Shown: in pieces, positions 54,585 through 63,501 of the stretch
Layout of the letters: each line of letters opens with the position of its first letter
Position numbering within the stretch: position 1 is the stretch's first letter
Translations under genes and position numbers: made by a program
From: Lachnospira sp. UBA4346
GTDB taxonomy: Bacteria; Bacillota; Clostridia; Lachnospirales; Lachnospiraceae
Length of the DNA stretch: 64,000 nucleotides
Reading direction: 5' to 3'
Assembly: GCA_002394205.1 (NCBI GenBank)
Contig: DGTC01000002.1
Coordinates: 96,774 to 160,773, forward strand
The notes under the pieces: model-generated
The model's input: only the letters and a program-made list of their open reading frames with translations
Told to the model about the DNA's origin: nothing
The model's database searches: none

Positions 54585-54785
54585 TCATAAATCAATTTTA
54601 AATCATTTTGAATGATCAATAAATTTACATCCTGATAAAGGAAATATGACAGATTGTTCCAAATAGATAGAAAGAAATTGAAAATAATATAAGAAAATAG
54701 TAGCATTTTCTTTTCAAATATAGTAGTATATATATCATATGGTTATAAAAACTACGTGATGTAGATGTGATAGAATGGAGATGTA

Positions 54786-55682
54786 ATGATGGAATATAGA
54801 ATTATAGCAGATGGTGCAAGTGATATGTATGGAGAAGCAGCAGATAAGGCTGGTGTTACAATTGTACCGTTCTATGTATCCTTTGATGAGACAACTTATA
54901 AGAAGGAGGGTGCAGAGGTTGGCGTTCGTGAATTCTATCAGGAGATGGTAGATCATCCAACAGTATTTCCGAAGACTTCAATGCCGTCTGTACAGGATTA
55001 TTTGGATGTATTCACGCCGGTTGTAGAAGCAGGAGAAGGAATTGTGTGTATCTGTATTACAACGAAGTTCAGTGGTTCTTATAATTCTGCAGTCAATGCA
55101 AAGAACATGCTGTTAGAAGATTATCCGGATGCGAAGATTACAGTGATTGATTCGACACTCAATACGGTAGAAGAAGGTGTATACGTTAGAGAAGCAGCAC
55201 GTATGAAGGCAGATGGCTTATCTTATGAAGCGTGTGTAGAAAACTTAGAGCGTATTAAGTCAACAGGCAGAATTATTTTTACAATCGGCAGTATGGATTA
55301 TCTCATTCACGGTGGACGAGTAGGTAAGGTTCTTGGCGGAGCTGTGAATATCTTAGGAATTAAGCCGATGATTCTGATGCAGGAGGGTGAAATCTTCTCA
55401 AGTGGTGTAGCCAGAAGCAGAAAGAAGTCGATTGATAAATTATTCGTACAGATTGCAGATTATTTCAAGAAGAATAATTTAAATGCAGATGATTACGAAA
55501 TCGTTGTAGGTTATGGATATGATTACGAAGAAGCGAAGGATTTCAGAGATCGTCTGTTAGAATCTATGAAAGAGTATTCAAATAAGACGCAGATTGATAT
55601 GTATCAGATTGGTGCAACGGTTGGTGTACATACAGGTCCATATCCATTGGGAGTAGGATTTGTGAAGAAATATGATGCGTAA
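54786..55682 (+). CDS. DegV-family fatty-acid-binding protein
   Basis: 298 residues, full length for the family: E-Y-R-I-I-A-D-G-A-S-D at the N-terminus, P-K-T-S-M-P-S-V near residue 77, T-T-K-F-S-G-S-Y-N-S-A around 100, and the C-terminal V-H-T-G-P-Y-P-L-G-V. Known relatives (FakB) bind a fatty acid for phosphorylation by FakA. It follows the fab operon at 200 bases, which fits a role in exogenous fatty acid use, but fakA is not here. GGAG allows ATG at 54786 or 54789. Confidence 0.9.
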   Translation: MMEYRIIADGASDMYGEAADKAGVTIVPFYVSFDETTYKKEGAEVGVREFYQEMVDHPTVFPKTSMPSVQDYLDVFTPVVEAGEGIVCICITTKFSGSYNSAVNAKNMLLEDYPDAKITVIDSTLNTVEEGVYVREAARMKADGLSYEACVENLERIKSTGRIIFTIGSMDYLIHGGRVGKVLGGAVNILGIKPMILMQEGEIFSSGVARSRKKSIDKLFVQIADYFKKNNLNADDYEIVVGYGYDYEEAKDFRDRLLESMKEYSNKTQIDMYQIGATVGVHTGPYPLGVGFVKKYDA

Positions 55683-55780
55683 AGGTTCTGTTGTGTATCA
55701 TAAGCAGAAAACGATTTATGGAATTGATACGTCTATTATGGATGAATTGATAGGAAAATATAATGGAATAAGAGTTAAAG

Positions 55781-55815
55781 AATGGGGCTGTGAATTCACA
55801 GTACCCATTTTTTAT
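55781..55815 (+). terminator. Terminator after the DegV gene
   Basis: ATGGGGCTGTG pairs with CACAGTACCCAT around an AATT loop, followed by T residues. Confidence 0.85.
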
Positions 55816-55881
55816 TAGGATTTGCGTGATGAGCAGATGGTTCAAAACATAAATTGGCAGCGAATTGTATAAATTTAAACA

Positions 55882-55919
55882 AGAAAACTGACCGCCCCGG
55901 CAATGGAACAGTCAGTCTC
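55882..55919 (-). terminator. Terminator of argG
   Basis: Read on the minus strand, GACTGAC pairs with GTCAGT and is followed by TTTTC; a GC-rich loop lies between. Confidence 0.7.
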
Positions 55920-55975
55920 TTAAAATTAGATATGTATTGTTAGTTAAAAACTAGACAACCGTAATGAAATTCGAA

Positions 55976-57202
55976 TTACTTATTGTTCTTCTTTTCATTT
56001 TCATTGTGCTTCATGGCACGAACCTTTAATGAAAGACCAAATAAGTTGATGAATCCTTCTGCATCGTGGTGGTCATAGAGATCACCAGTTGTAAATGATG
56101 CGATAGATTCGTTATATAATGAATAAGGAGAAGTTGTACCGGCTTTGATGATGTTACCTTTGTAGAGCTTGAACTTTACTTCACCCGTTACATATTCCTG
56201 TGTTGATTTAACAAATGCATTTAAAGCATCGCAAAGAGGTGTGAACCACTTACCTTCATAAATAACCTGAGCAAGTTTGCTGCCAACTTCCATCTTCATA
56301 GCAGTTGTATCACGGTCTAAGATTAATTCTTCAAGCTGCTGATGTGCTTCATAAAGAATTGTTCCACCAGGAGTTTCGTATACACCACGAGACTTCATAC
56401 CAACAACACGGTTTTCAACGATATCAATGATACCGATACCATGCTTGCCGCCAAGACGGTTTAATTCACGAATAATATCAGAAACCTTCATCTGCTTACC
56501 ATTAACAGAAGTAGGAACACCCTTTTCGAAAGTCATTGTTACATATTCGCCTTCTTCAGGAGCCTTTTCAGGAGTTGTTCCAAGAACAAGAAGGTGCTCG
56601 TAGTTTGGTTCATTTGCTGGATCTTCCAATTCAAGACCTTCGTGGCTGATATGCCAGATGTTACGGTCACGGCTGTAGCTTGAATCCGGACTGAATGTAA
56701 GGTGAATACCATGCTGCTTGCAGTATTCAATTTCATCTTCACGAGACTGTAATGTCCACTTATCATTTCTCCAAGGAGCGATAATCTTCAAATCTGGAGC
56801 AAGTGCCTTAATTGCAAGTTCGAAACGAATCTGGTCATTTCCCTTACCGGTAGCACCGTGGCAGATTGCTGTAGCACCTTCAAGACGAGCGATTTCAACA
56901 AGTCTCTTAGCGATAAGCGGTCTAGCCATAGATGTACCAAGAAGATACTTATTCTCATATACAGCGTGTGCCTGTACACAAGGAACGATGAAATCATCAC
57001 AGAATTCATCTGTTAAATCTTCAATATATAATTTAGAAGCGCCACAAGAGATGGCACGTTCCTGAAGTCCGTCTAATTCTTCTTCCTGACCACAGTCTGC
57101 ACATACACAGACAACTTCGTAGTCAAAATTCTCCTTTAACCATGGAATGATCGCTGTTGTATCAAGTCCACCGGAATAAGCTAAAATAACTTTTTCTTTC
57201 AT
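55976..57202 (-). CDS. argG: Argininosuccinate synthase
   Basis: Joins citrulline and aspartate with ATP in arginine synthesis. 408 residues; the ATP loop A-Y-S-G-G-L-D-T-T at 8-16, C-H-G-A-T-G-K-G-N-D-Q-I-R-F-E and S-P-D-S-S-Y-S-R-D-R are typical. CAGGAGG precedes the ATG on the minus strand. It is divergent from argC. No argH (lyase) is adjacent in the window. Confidence 0.97.
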   Translation of the reverse strand: MKEKVILAYSGGLDTTAIIPWLKENFDYEVVCVCADCGQEEELDGLQERAISCGASKLYIEDLTDEFCDDFIVPCVQAHAVYENKYLLGTSMARPLIAKRLVEIARLEGATAICHGATGKGNDQIRFELAIKALAPDLKIIAPWRNDKWTLQSREDEIEYCKQHGIHLTFSPDSSYSRDRNIWHISHEGLELEDPANEPNYEHLLVLGTTPEKAPEEGEYVTMTFEKGVPTSVNGKQMKVSDIIRELNRLGGKHGIGIIDIVENRVVGMKSRGVYETPGGTILYEAHQQLEELILDRDTTAMKMEVGSKLAQVIYEGKWFTPLCDALNAFVKSTQEYVTGEVKFKLYKGNIIKAGTTSPYSLYNESIASFTTGDLYDHHDAEGFINLFGLSLKVRAMKHNENEKKNNK

Positions 57203-57287
57203 AATAATGTAATCCTCCTGAATGTATTCCTAGTTGGTTATATTTATGCACAAGTTTATAAAAACTTTACAAAACCAATGTATGTTT

Positions 57288-57316
57288 ATCATACTCTAAT
57301 TTTAGAATAAATGCAA
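57288..57316 (-). promoter_or_regulatory. Promoter of argG
   Basis: Minus-strand TTGCAT (57316-57311), 17-base spacer, TATGAT (57293-57288). Confidence 0.65.
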
Positions 57317-57321
57317 TAGGA

Positions 57322-57370
57322 AAAATGAATATTATGCAAAAATATGCAAAAATAATGCATAAATATAAAG
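57322..57370. promoter_or_regulatory. Putative ArgR operator region
   Basis: Between the two -35 elements lie ATGAATATTATGCAAA (57325-57340) and ATGCATAAATATAAAG (57355-57370), each close to the half-symmetric ATGAATAAAAATTCA-type ARG box of Firmicutes, with a third TATGCAAAAATAATGCATA between. A position able to control both directions. Match is approximate. Confidence 0.4.
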
Positions 57371-57386
57371 TTTTTCAATTTTTCTC

Positions 57387-57414
57387 TTTACATAAGCCAA
57401 AAAGTTGTTATAAT
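57387..57414 (+). promoter_or_regulatory. Promoter of argCJBD
   Basis: TTTACA (57387-57392), 16-base spacer, TATAAT (57409-57414); leader of about 130 bases. Confidence 0.7.
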
Positions 57415-57551
57415 GCAATACATACGTAGTTTATCACTGTGACGTGACAGTGACTGCGAATGACGAAGAATATTAAGCATGAAGCATCTTATAAATATTA
57501 ATAAAAGATGCAAAAATATAAGTTATGAATTCATGCGGAATGGAGAATTGT

Positions 57552-58598
57552 ATGGTAAAAGTTGGAATTATTGGCGCAACAGGTTATGCAGGAAATGAAC
57601 TTGTCCGATTGTTGCTTGGACACAAAGATGCACAGATTGTATGGTTTGGTTCAAGAAGTTACATTGATGAAAAGTATGCGGATGTCTATAGAAATATGTT
57701 CCAGCTTGTCGATGCAGTCTGCATGGATGATAATATGGAAGAATTAGCCAATCAGGTAGATGTTATTTTCACAGCAACACCACAGGGATTATGTGCATCC
57801 CTTGTAAATGAAGAGATTCTTTCTAAGGTAAAGATTGTGGATTTGAGTGCAGATTTCCGTTTGAAGGACGTAAGCATTTATGAGCAGTGGTATAAGTTAG
57901 AGCATAAAGCACCACAGTTTATTGATGAAGCAGTATATGGTTTGTGCGAAATCAATCGAGATAAGATTACAAAGGATACAAGAATTGTTGCCAATCCGGG
58001 TTGTTATACAACAACTTCTATATTAACAATGTATCCAATGGTTAAGGAAGGAATTATTAATCCGGATACGATTATTGTTGATGCAAAGAGTGGTACATCC
58101 GGTGCCGGAAGAGGAGCAAAGATTAATAACTTATTCTGTGAAGTCAATGAAAGTATGAAGGCATACGGTGTTGGAACACACAGACATACACCGGAGATTG
58201 AAGAACAGTTAGGATATGCATGCGGCAGGGATGATTTGAAGTTAATCTTTACACCACATCTTGTACCAATGAATCGTGGTATTTTAGTAACAGCATATGC
58301 AAACCTTGCAAAGGATGTAACATATGAAGAGGTCAAGGCTGTATATGATAAATATTATGCAAATGAGAAGTTTGTTCGTGTGTTGGATCAGGGGGTATGC
58401 CCGGAGACACGTTGGGTTGAAGGCAGTAACTTTGTAGATATTGGATTCGTAATTGAGCCTAGAACGAACCGTTTGATTATGATGGGTGCATTAGATAATC
58501 TTGTAAAGGGTGCAGCAGGACAGGCAGTACAGAATATGAATCTGTTATTTGGTCTTCCAGAGACAGAAGGTCTTATGATGGCACCAATGTTCCCATAA
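57552..58598 (+). CDS. argC: N-acetyl-gamma-glutamyl-phosphate reductase
   Basis: Third step of arginine synthesis: NADPH reduction of acetylglutamyl phosphate. 348 residues with G-A-T-G-Y-A-G-N-E-L at the start and the catalytic Cys in V-A-N-P-G-C-Y-T-T. GGAG seven bases before the ATG at 57552 decides the start over an ATG at 57525. Confidence 0.97.
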   Translation: MVKVGIIGATGYAGNELVRLLLGHKDAQIVWFGSRSYIDEKYADVYRNMFQLVDAVCMDDNMEELANQVDVIFTATPQGLCASLVNEEILSKVKIVDLSADFRLKDVSIYEQWYKLEHKAPQFIDEAVYGLCEINRDKITKDTRIVANPGCYTTTSILTMYPMVKEGIINPDTIIVDAKSGTSGAGRGAKINNLFCEVNESMKAYGVGTHRHTPEIEEQLGYACGRDDLKLIFTPHLVPMNRGILVTAYANLAKDVTYEEVKAVYDKYYANEKFVRVLDQGVCPETRWVEGSNFVDIGFVIEPRTNRLIMMGALDNLVKGAAGQAVQNMNLLFGLPETEGLMMAPMFP

Positions 58599-58650
58599 GA
58601 ATGTGATAAAAAATGTAATAGAATAGAATTTTGCGACAAGGAGAATGTGT

Positions 58651-59877
58651 ATGAATATTATTAAAGGTGGCGTTACTTCTGCAAAGGGTTTTTTAGCAGC
58701 AGGTTTACACGCAGGAATCAAAGGAAATTCAGATAAGAAAGATATGGCTATGGTATATAGTACAGCACCATGTGTTGTAGCAGGAACATTTACAACGAAC
58801 CGTGTATTTGCAGCACCGGTAAAATGGGACAGACAAGTGGTAGAACAGTCTCCATTTGCACAGGCAATTGTTGTAAACAGTGGTGTTGCCAATGCCTGTA
58901 CAGGAGCAGAAGGCGATGCGGCTTGTAAGAAGGAAGCAGATGCAGTCGCAGCAAAGTTAGAGATTCCGGCAGAAGCAGTATTGGTTGCTTCAACAGGGGT
59001 AATTGGGATGCAGTTGCCAATGGATAAAATTTGTGAAGGAATTGACAAACTTCCTGCAAAATTGGCAGCAACAGATGCAGCAGGAACAGAAGCGGCAAAG
59101 GCAATTATGACGACAGATACTGTGGATAAGCAGGTTGCAGTTACTGTCGATATTGCAGGTAAGACGGTTACAATCGGCGGTATGTGTAAGGGTGCTGGTA
59201 TGATTCATCCGAACATGGCTACGATGTTGTGTTTTGTAACAACAGATGCTTGTATTAAGAAGCCGGTATTACAGAAGATGATGCGTGAGATTATTGATGA
59301 TTCCTTCAATATGATTTCTGTAGACGGAGATACTTCCACGAATGATACTGCACTTGTTCTTGCAAATGGTCTTGCAGAAAATGACATTATCACAGAAGAG
59401 TCTGCGGATTATCAGGCATTTTACGATGGATTGTCTTATGTACTCACAGAATTATCCAAAAAGATTGCAGGAGACGGAGAAGGCTGTACTTGTCTGTTTG
59501 AAGCACAGGTTATCAATGCAGCAAGCAAGGAACAGGCAAAGGTACTTGCAAAGTCTATTATTACATCAAATCTTACCAAGGCGGCAATCTTTGGACATGA
59601 TGCGAACTGGGGAAGAATCCTGTGTGCGATGGGATATTCCGGCGCAGATTTTGCTCCGGAATTGGTAGATATTTATTTTGAGAGTGAAGCCGGTAAGTTA
59701 AAGATTGTAGAAAATGGAAATGCAACAGATTACAGTGAAGATACAGCAACAGAGATTTTATCAAAGAATCCGGTTGTTGCAATCGTGGATGTGAAGCAGG
59801 GAGATGCAAAAGCAACTGCCTGGGGTTGTGATTTGACATTTGATTATGTAAAAATTAACGCAGATTATCGTTCATAA
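58651..59877 (+). CDS. argJ: Bifunctional ornithine acetyltransferase / N-acetylglutamate synthase
   Basis: Recycles the acetyl group from acetylornithine to glutamate; the bifunctional form can also use acetyl-CoA. 408 residues; the autocleavage site before Thr in H-P-N-M-A-T-M-L is intact, giving two chains. AAGGAG seven bases before the ATG at 58651; an ATG at 58645 is too close. No argA is needed if the protein is bifunctional. Confidence 0.96.
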   Translation: MNIIKGGVTSAKGFLAAGLHAGIKGNSDKKDMAMVYSTAPCVVAGTFTTNRVFAAPVKWDRQVVEQSPFAQAIVVNSGVANACTGAEGDAACKKEADAVAAKLEIPAEAVLVASTGVIGMQLPMDKICEGIDKLPAKLAATDAAGTEAAKAIMTTDTVDKQVAVTVDIAGKTVTIGGMCKGAGMIHPNMATMLCFVTTDACIKKPVLQKMMREIIDDSFNMISVDGDTSTNDTALVLANGLAENDIITEESADYQAFYDGLSYVLTELSKKIAGDGEGCTCLFEAQVINAASKEQAKVLAKSIITSNLTKAAIFGHDANWGRILCAMGYSGADFAPELVDIYFESEAGKLKIVENGNATDYSEDTATEILSKNPVVAIVDVKQGDAKATAWGCDLTFDYVKINADYRS

Positions 59878-59943
59878 AACAGTTAGGGAATTGTTAAGAA
59901 CAGTGATATAAATAAAAATATGAGAATTAGGGAGAATTGAATC

Positions 59944-60840
59944 ATGGATATGCAGGAAGAATTACGCAAAGCGCAGATTTTGGTAGAGGCGTTGCCATAC
60001 ATACAGAAATTTAGTAAGAAGATTATCGTTGTAAAGTACGGCGGAAGCGCAATGGTAGATGAAGAACTCAAAAGAAAAGTTATTCAGGACGTGGTATTGT
60101 TGAAATTAGTAGGGTTCCAGCCAATTATCGTTCATGGTGGTGGTAAGGAAATCAGTAAATGGGTTGAGAAGTCAGGCATGGAGCCTCGTTTCTTAAATGG
60201 TCTTCGTGTGACAGATGAACCAACGATGGAAATTGCAGAAATGGTATTAAATAAAGTCAACAAGAGCCTTGTATCTATGATTGAGGAACTCGGTGTAAAG
60301 GCTTGTGGTATCAGTGGTAAAGATGGCGGCATGTTAAAGGTTGACAAAAAATTATCAAAGGGCGAAGACATCGGTTATGTTGGTGAAGTAAAGTCTGTAG
60401 ATACAACTTTAATTGACTCTTTATTAAAGGACGATTTCTTACCAGTTATCTGCCCAATTGGTTATGATGATAACTATCATGCATACAATATCAATGCAGA
60501 TGATGCGGCTTGTGCGATTGCTAGAGCAATGAATGCGGAAAAACTCGCTTTCTTAACAGATATTGAAGGGGTATATAAGGACTATGAAGATAAATCTTCA
60601 TTGATTTCTGAATTGACAACAACAGAAGCAAGAGAATTGTTGGCTGGTGGTACAATTGGTGGTGGTATGCTTCCAAAGTTAAACAACTGTATTGATGCGA
60701 TTGAAAATGGTGTATCAAGAGTGCATATCTTAGATGGTAGAATTCCACATTGCCTGTTACTTGAAATCTTTACAAATAAGGGTGTTGGTACAGCTATTTT
60801 GAGTGAAGAAGCTGAGAGATTCTTTGATAAAGAAGCATAA
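59944..60840 (+). CDS. argB: Acetylglutamate kinase
   Basis: Phosphorylates N-acetylglutamate, the usual point of arginine feedback. 298 residues of the amino acid kinase fold: V-V-K-Y-G-G-S-A-M near residue 30, I-V-H-G-G-G-K-E-I and the C-terminal G-V-G-T-A-I. The N-terminal extension helix before the kinase fold (residues 1-22) is characteristic of arginine-sensitive hexameric forms, so feedback control is probable. Confidence 0.96.
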   Translation: MDMQEELRKAQILVEALPYIQKFSKKIIVVKYGGSAMVDEELKRKVIQDVVLLKLVGFQPIIVHGGGKEISKWVEKSGMEPRFLNGLRVTDEPTMEIAEMVLNKVNKSLVSMIEELGVKACGISGKDGGMLKVDKKLSKGEDIGYVGEVKSVDTTLIDSLLKDDFLPVICPIGYDDNYHAYNINADDAACAIARAMNAEKLAFLTDIEGVYKDYEDKSSLISELTTTEARELLAGGTIGGGMLPKLNNCIDAIENGVSRVHILDGRIPHCLLLEIFTNKGVGTAILSEEAERFFDKEA

Positions 60841-60882
60841 TTCGTTTATAAAATTTGGATGTTATAAAATGTTACAAATAGA

Positions 60883-60925
60883 AATACGCTTTTGTCTTAT
60901 GGATATTTATGGACAAAAGCGTATT
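60883..60925. repeat. Perfect 14-bp inverted repeat between argB and argD
   Basis: AATACGCTTTTGTC (60883-60896) and its exact complement (60912-60925) flank a 15-base loop. No T tract follows, so it is not a standard terminator; it may be a processing or stability element in the operon transcript. Confidence 0.75.
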
Positions 60926-60961
60926 GGATGTTGATGCAAAGAAAGAAGGGAGTAGAGCAGA

Positions 60962-62152
60962 ATGAATACACAGCAGATTATCACAACAGCAGAAGAGAAG
61001 CTGATTCATACATATAACCGTTATCAGATTGTATTAGATCACGGTAACGGTACACATTTATACGATACAGACGGCAAGGAATATCTTGATTTTGGTGCAG
61101 GTATTGCGGTATTTGCATTGGGATATAACAACAAGGAATACAATGATGGATTGAAGGCACAGATTGATAAGCTGATTCATACATCCAACTATTTTTATAA
61201 TGAACCTGCCGTACATGCTGCACAGCTTTTAACGCAAGCCTCAGGTATGGATAGGGTATTCTTTACAAATAGTGGTACAGAATCTATTGAAGGTGCAATC
61301 AAACTTGCGAAGAAGTATGCATATTTAAAGACAGGAAGTGTGAACCATGAAATTATTGCAATGCAGCACTCTTTCCATGGAAGAAGTATGGGAGCACTTG
61401 CGGTAACAGGCAATAAGCACTATCAGGAAGCATTTGGACCGATGATTCCGGGAATCCGTTTTGCAGAATATAATAATTTAGACAGTGTGAAAGCATTAAT
61501 CAATGAAAAAACATGCGCAATTATTTTTGAAACGGTACAGGGGGAAGGCGGCATCTATCCTGCAACAAAAGAATTTATTGAAGGGATAAGAGCACTTTGT
61601 GATGAAAAGGGCATTTTACTTATCTTAGATGAAATCCAGTGTGGTATGGGCAGAACAGGTTCAATGTTTGCATATCAGCAGTATGGCGTAAAGCCTGATA
61701 TTATCACGGTTGCTAAGGCATTAGGCTGTGGTGTGCCAATTGGTGCATTTTTAGCAACAGAAGAAGTTGCTAAGGCACTTGTTCCGGGTGACCACGGTAC
61801 AACTTATGGTGGAAATCCGCTTGCTTGTGCAGCAGCAGTTCAAGTATTGACACTGTTTGAGAAACTTCATGTGTTAGATAATGTCAAAGAAGTATCTGCA
61901 TACTTAGAAGAACAGCTTGACAAACTCGTTGCAGAGTACGATACTATCAAAGAGCGTCGAGGAATGGGACTGATGCAGGGATTAGAATTGACAGTTGCTC
62001 CATCAGGCATTATTGCAAAGGCATTAGAGCAGGGATTAATTCTATTCTCAGCAGGAAGCAATGTGCTTCGATTTGTTCCACCACTTGTTATTACGAAGTC
62101 CGACGTGGATGAAATGATAGGAAAGTTAAAGAAAGCATTGGAGAATGAATAA
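60962..62152 (+). CDS. argD: Acetylornithine aminotransferase
   Basis: PLP enzyme, 396 residues, that makes N-acetylornithine from the semialdehyde. F-T-N-S-G-T-E-S, L-D-E-I-Q-C-G-M-G-R-T-G and the PLP lysine in T-V-A-K-A-L-G-C-G are present. Last arg gene of the operon; its final eight bases overlap the next gene. Confidence 0.96.
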   Translation: MNTQQIITTAEEKLIHTYNRYQIVLDHGNGTHLYDTDGKEYLDFGAGIAVFALGYNNKEYNDGLKAQIDKLIHTSNYFYNEPAVHAAQLLTQASGMDRVFFTNSGTESIEGAIKLAKKYAYLKTGSVNHEIIAMQHSFHGRSMGALAVTGNKHYQEAFGPMIPGIRFAEYNNLDSVKALINEKTCAIIFETVQGEGGIYPATKEFIEGIRALCDEKGILLILDEIQCGMGRTGSMFAYQQYGVKPDIITVAKALGCGVPIGAFLATEEVAKALVPGDHGTTYGGNPLACAAAVQVLTLFEKLHVLDNVKEVSAYLEEQLDKLVAEYDTIKERRGMGLMQGLELTVAPSGIIAKALEQGLILFSAGSNVLRFVPPLVITKSDVDEMIGKLKKALENE

Positions 62153-63410
62153 ATATAGTACAATAATCAAAAAAACAGTAGCAGTATCCATGGCAGCGTT
62201 GATGTCTGTACTCAGTGTTGCCTGTGCAGACCCTGCAAAGAATGTAAAGAATCTGAAAATTGAAGAGAAGACGACAATTCATGTATGGTATGATGACAGC
62301 CGTTATACAAGTTATATGGAATATGTAGAACAGCAGTTAGAAGAAGCAAATGAGTTGCTGGATGTAGAATTGGTGTATACAGATAAAGAAGGCTATATGG
62401 ATGATATTTATCAGAATAGCGTTCATCCAAATGAAGAAACAACAGCGGCTGATGTGTATTTGTTGCATGGTAAGGATATGCAGAAGGCATATTTGTCTGG
62501 AATTATAACAAAAAATGACACGTATGCCGGACAGTATACAGAAAAAGTATATGGAAAAGCGGCATTATCTGCTGCATCTTATGGTGGGACTTTATACGGA
62601 TATCCATTGACATTCCATACATCGGTAATGGTCTATAATAAAGGACTTGCTTCGCAGATGAATACATTTGAAGAACTGACACAGTATAGCAATCAGTATC
62701 AGGTCAATGATGCCAATCAGAATATACAGTTGATTACGACTTGGGATGTTTCAGATCCGTTTGTAAATTATGCATTTGGTGCCAAAGCGATAAATATCGG
62801 TGGAGATAATGGAGAAGATGCATCTGTTATGGAAAGCAATCAGCCATTATTACAGCAGTATATGCAGGGATTTTATCAGTTAAAAGGTGCATATGGGCTT
62901 GATGATACGCAGGTTGATGAGAATTACTGTGTGGATAAGTTTACACAGGGAAGACTGCTATATACGATTATTGATTCAGACAGATTGCAGGAATTAGACC
63001 AATCCGGAATAGAGTATGGTATTTGTGCGATTCCGGCAATGAATCAGCAGTTACCGACACAGGCATTATCTGAAACGGATATGTTTGTTGTGAATCCTTA
63101 CGCAAAGCAGGTTGATTCAGCAAAAGCGGTAGCACAGGCATTTAGTTATGACTATGCAGATGCGTTTTACAGTTATTCAGGATGCAGCAGTGCCAGAAAT
63201 GATTTGAAGCAAACGAGTCATTCAGATGAGTATAAGACGCTGCACGACATTTATGCAGATTCTCAGTCGATTGCGAAGTTTGTCGGAGCAGACGAATATT
63301 ATTTGCGTTACGAATTGTTGATTCATGATATTTGGGCGGAAAAAGGTGTGGATGCATCTGTAACGAATTTTATGAATATGATTCAGAAGAACCAGATTAT
63401 TATACGTTAG
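62145..63410 (+). CDS. Lipoprotein, ABC-type extracellular solute-binding protein (orphan)
   Basis: 421 residues: basic N-terminus, hydrophobic core and lipobox L-S-V-A-C with lipidated C27, then a periplasmic-binding-protein-like fold of the family 1 (maltose/oligosaccharide) type, with T-I-H-V-W-Y and Y-G-G-T-L-Y-G-Y-P-L. No permease or ATPase gene adjoins. The ATG overlaps the end of argD and the GGAG before it is only one base away, so translation is probably coupled to argD. Ligand unknown. Confidence 0.82.
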   Translation: MNKYSTIIKKTVAVSMAALMSVLSVACADPAKNVKNLKIEEKTTIHVWYDDSRYTSYMEYVEQQLEEANELLDVELVYTDKEGYMDDIYQNSVHPNEETTAADVYLLHGKDMQKAYLSGIITKNDTYAGQYTEKVYGKAALSAASYGGTLYGYPLTFHTSVMVYNKGLASQMNTFEELTQYSNQYQVNDANQNIQLITTWDVSDPFVNYAFGAKAINIGGDNGEDASVMESNQPLLQQYMQGFYQLKGAYGLDDTQVDENYCVDKFTQGRLLYTIIDSDRLQELDQSGIEYGICAIPAMNQQLPTQALSETDMFVVNPYAKQVDSAKAVAQAFSYDYADAFYSYSGCSSARNDLKQTSHSDEYKTLHDIYADSQSIAKFVGADEYYLRYELLIHDIWAEKGVDASVTNFMNMIQKNQIIIR

Positions 63411-63431
63411 AACAAAATAAATAAAATGAAT

Positions 63432-63501
63432 AAAAACCTGTCATGGGGACAATACTAGTACTATCTTATAGTACGGAGGCAGTTCCAATGGCAGGTTTTT
63501 T
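63432..63501 (+). promoter_or_regulatory. Terminator-like stem that contains the start codon of the next gene
   Basis: AAAAACCTGTCAT (63432-63444) pairs with ATGGCAGGTTTTT (63488-63500) with one wobble; the right arm is the first codons of the DMT-type gene and continues into TTTTTT. Within the loop lies a TACTAT/ATAGTA hairpin and the GGAGG site. It may end the upstream transcript or mask the start. Confidence 0.7.

Larger units (their letters stand above)
57203..57551. other. Divergent control region argG / argC with 5' leader of argC
   Basis: It holds two opposed promoters, an AT-rich ArgR-like region between them, and in the argC leader a dyad TCACTGT-N6-ACAGTGA (57434-57453) plus a GCATCTT/AAGATGC hairpin (57484-57511). 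No T-box or known riboswitch core is seen. Confidence 0.6.

Noticed and set aside
55675..55818. 47-codon frame overlapping the end of the DegV gene
   Set aside because: No ribosome site near the ATG, and its last third is the terminator hairpin at 55781-55815.
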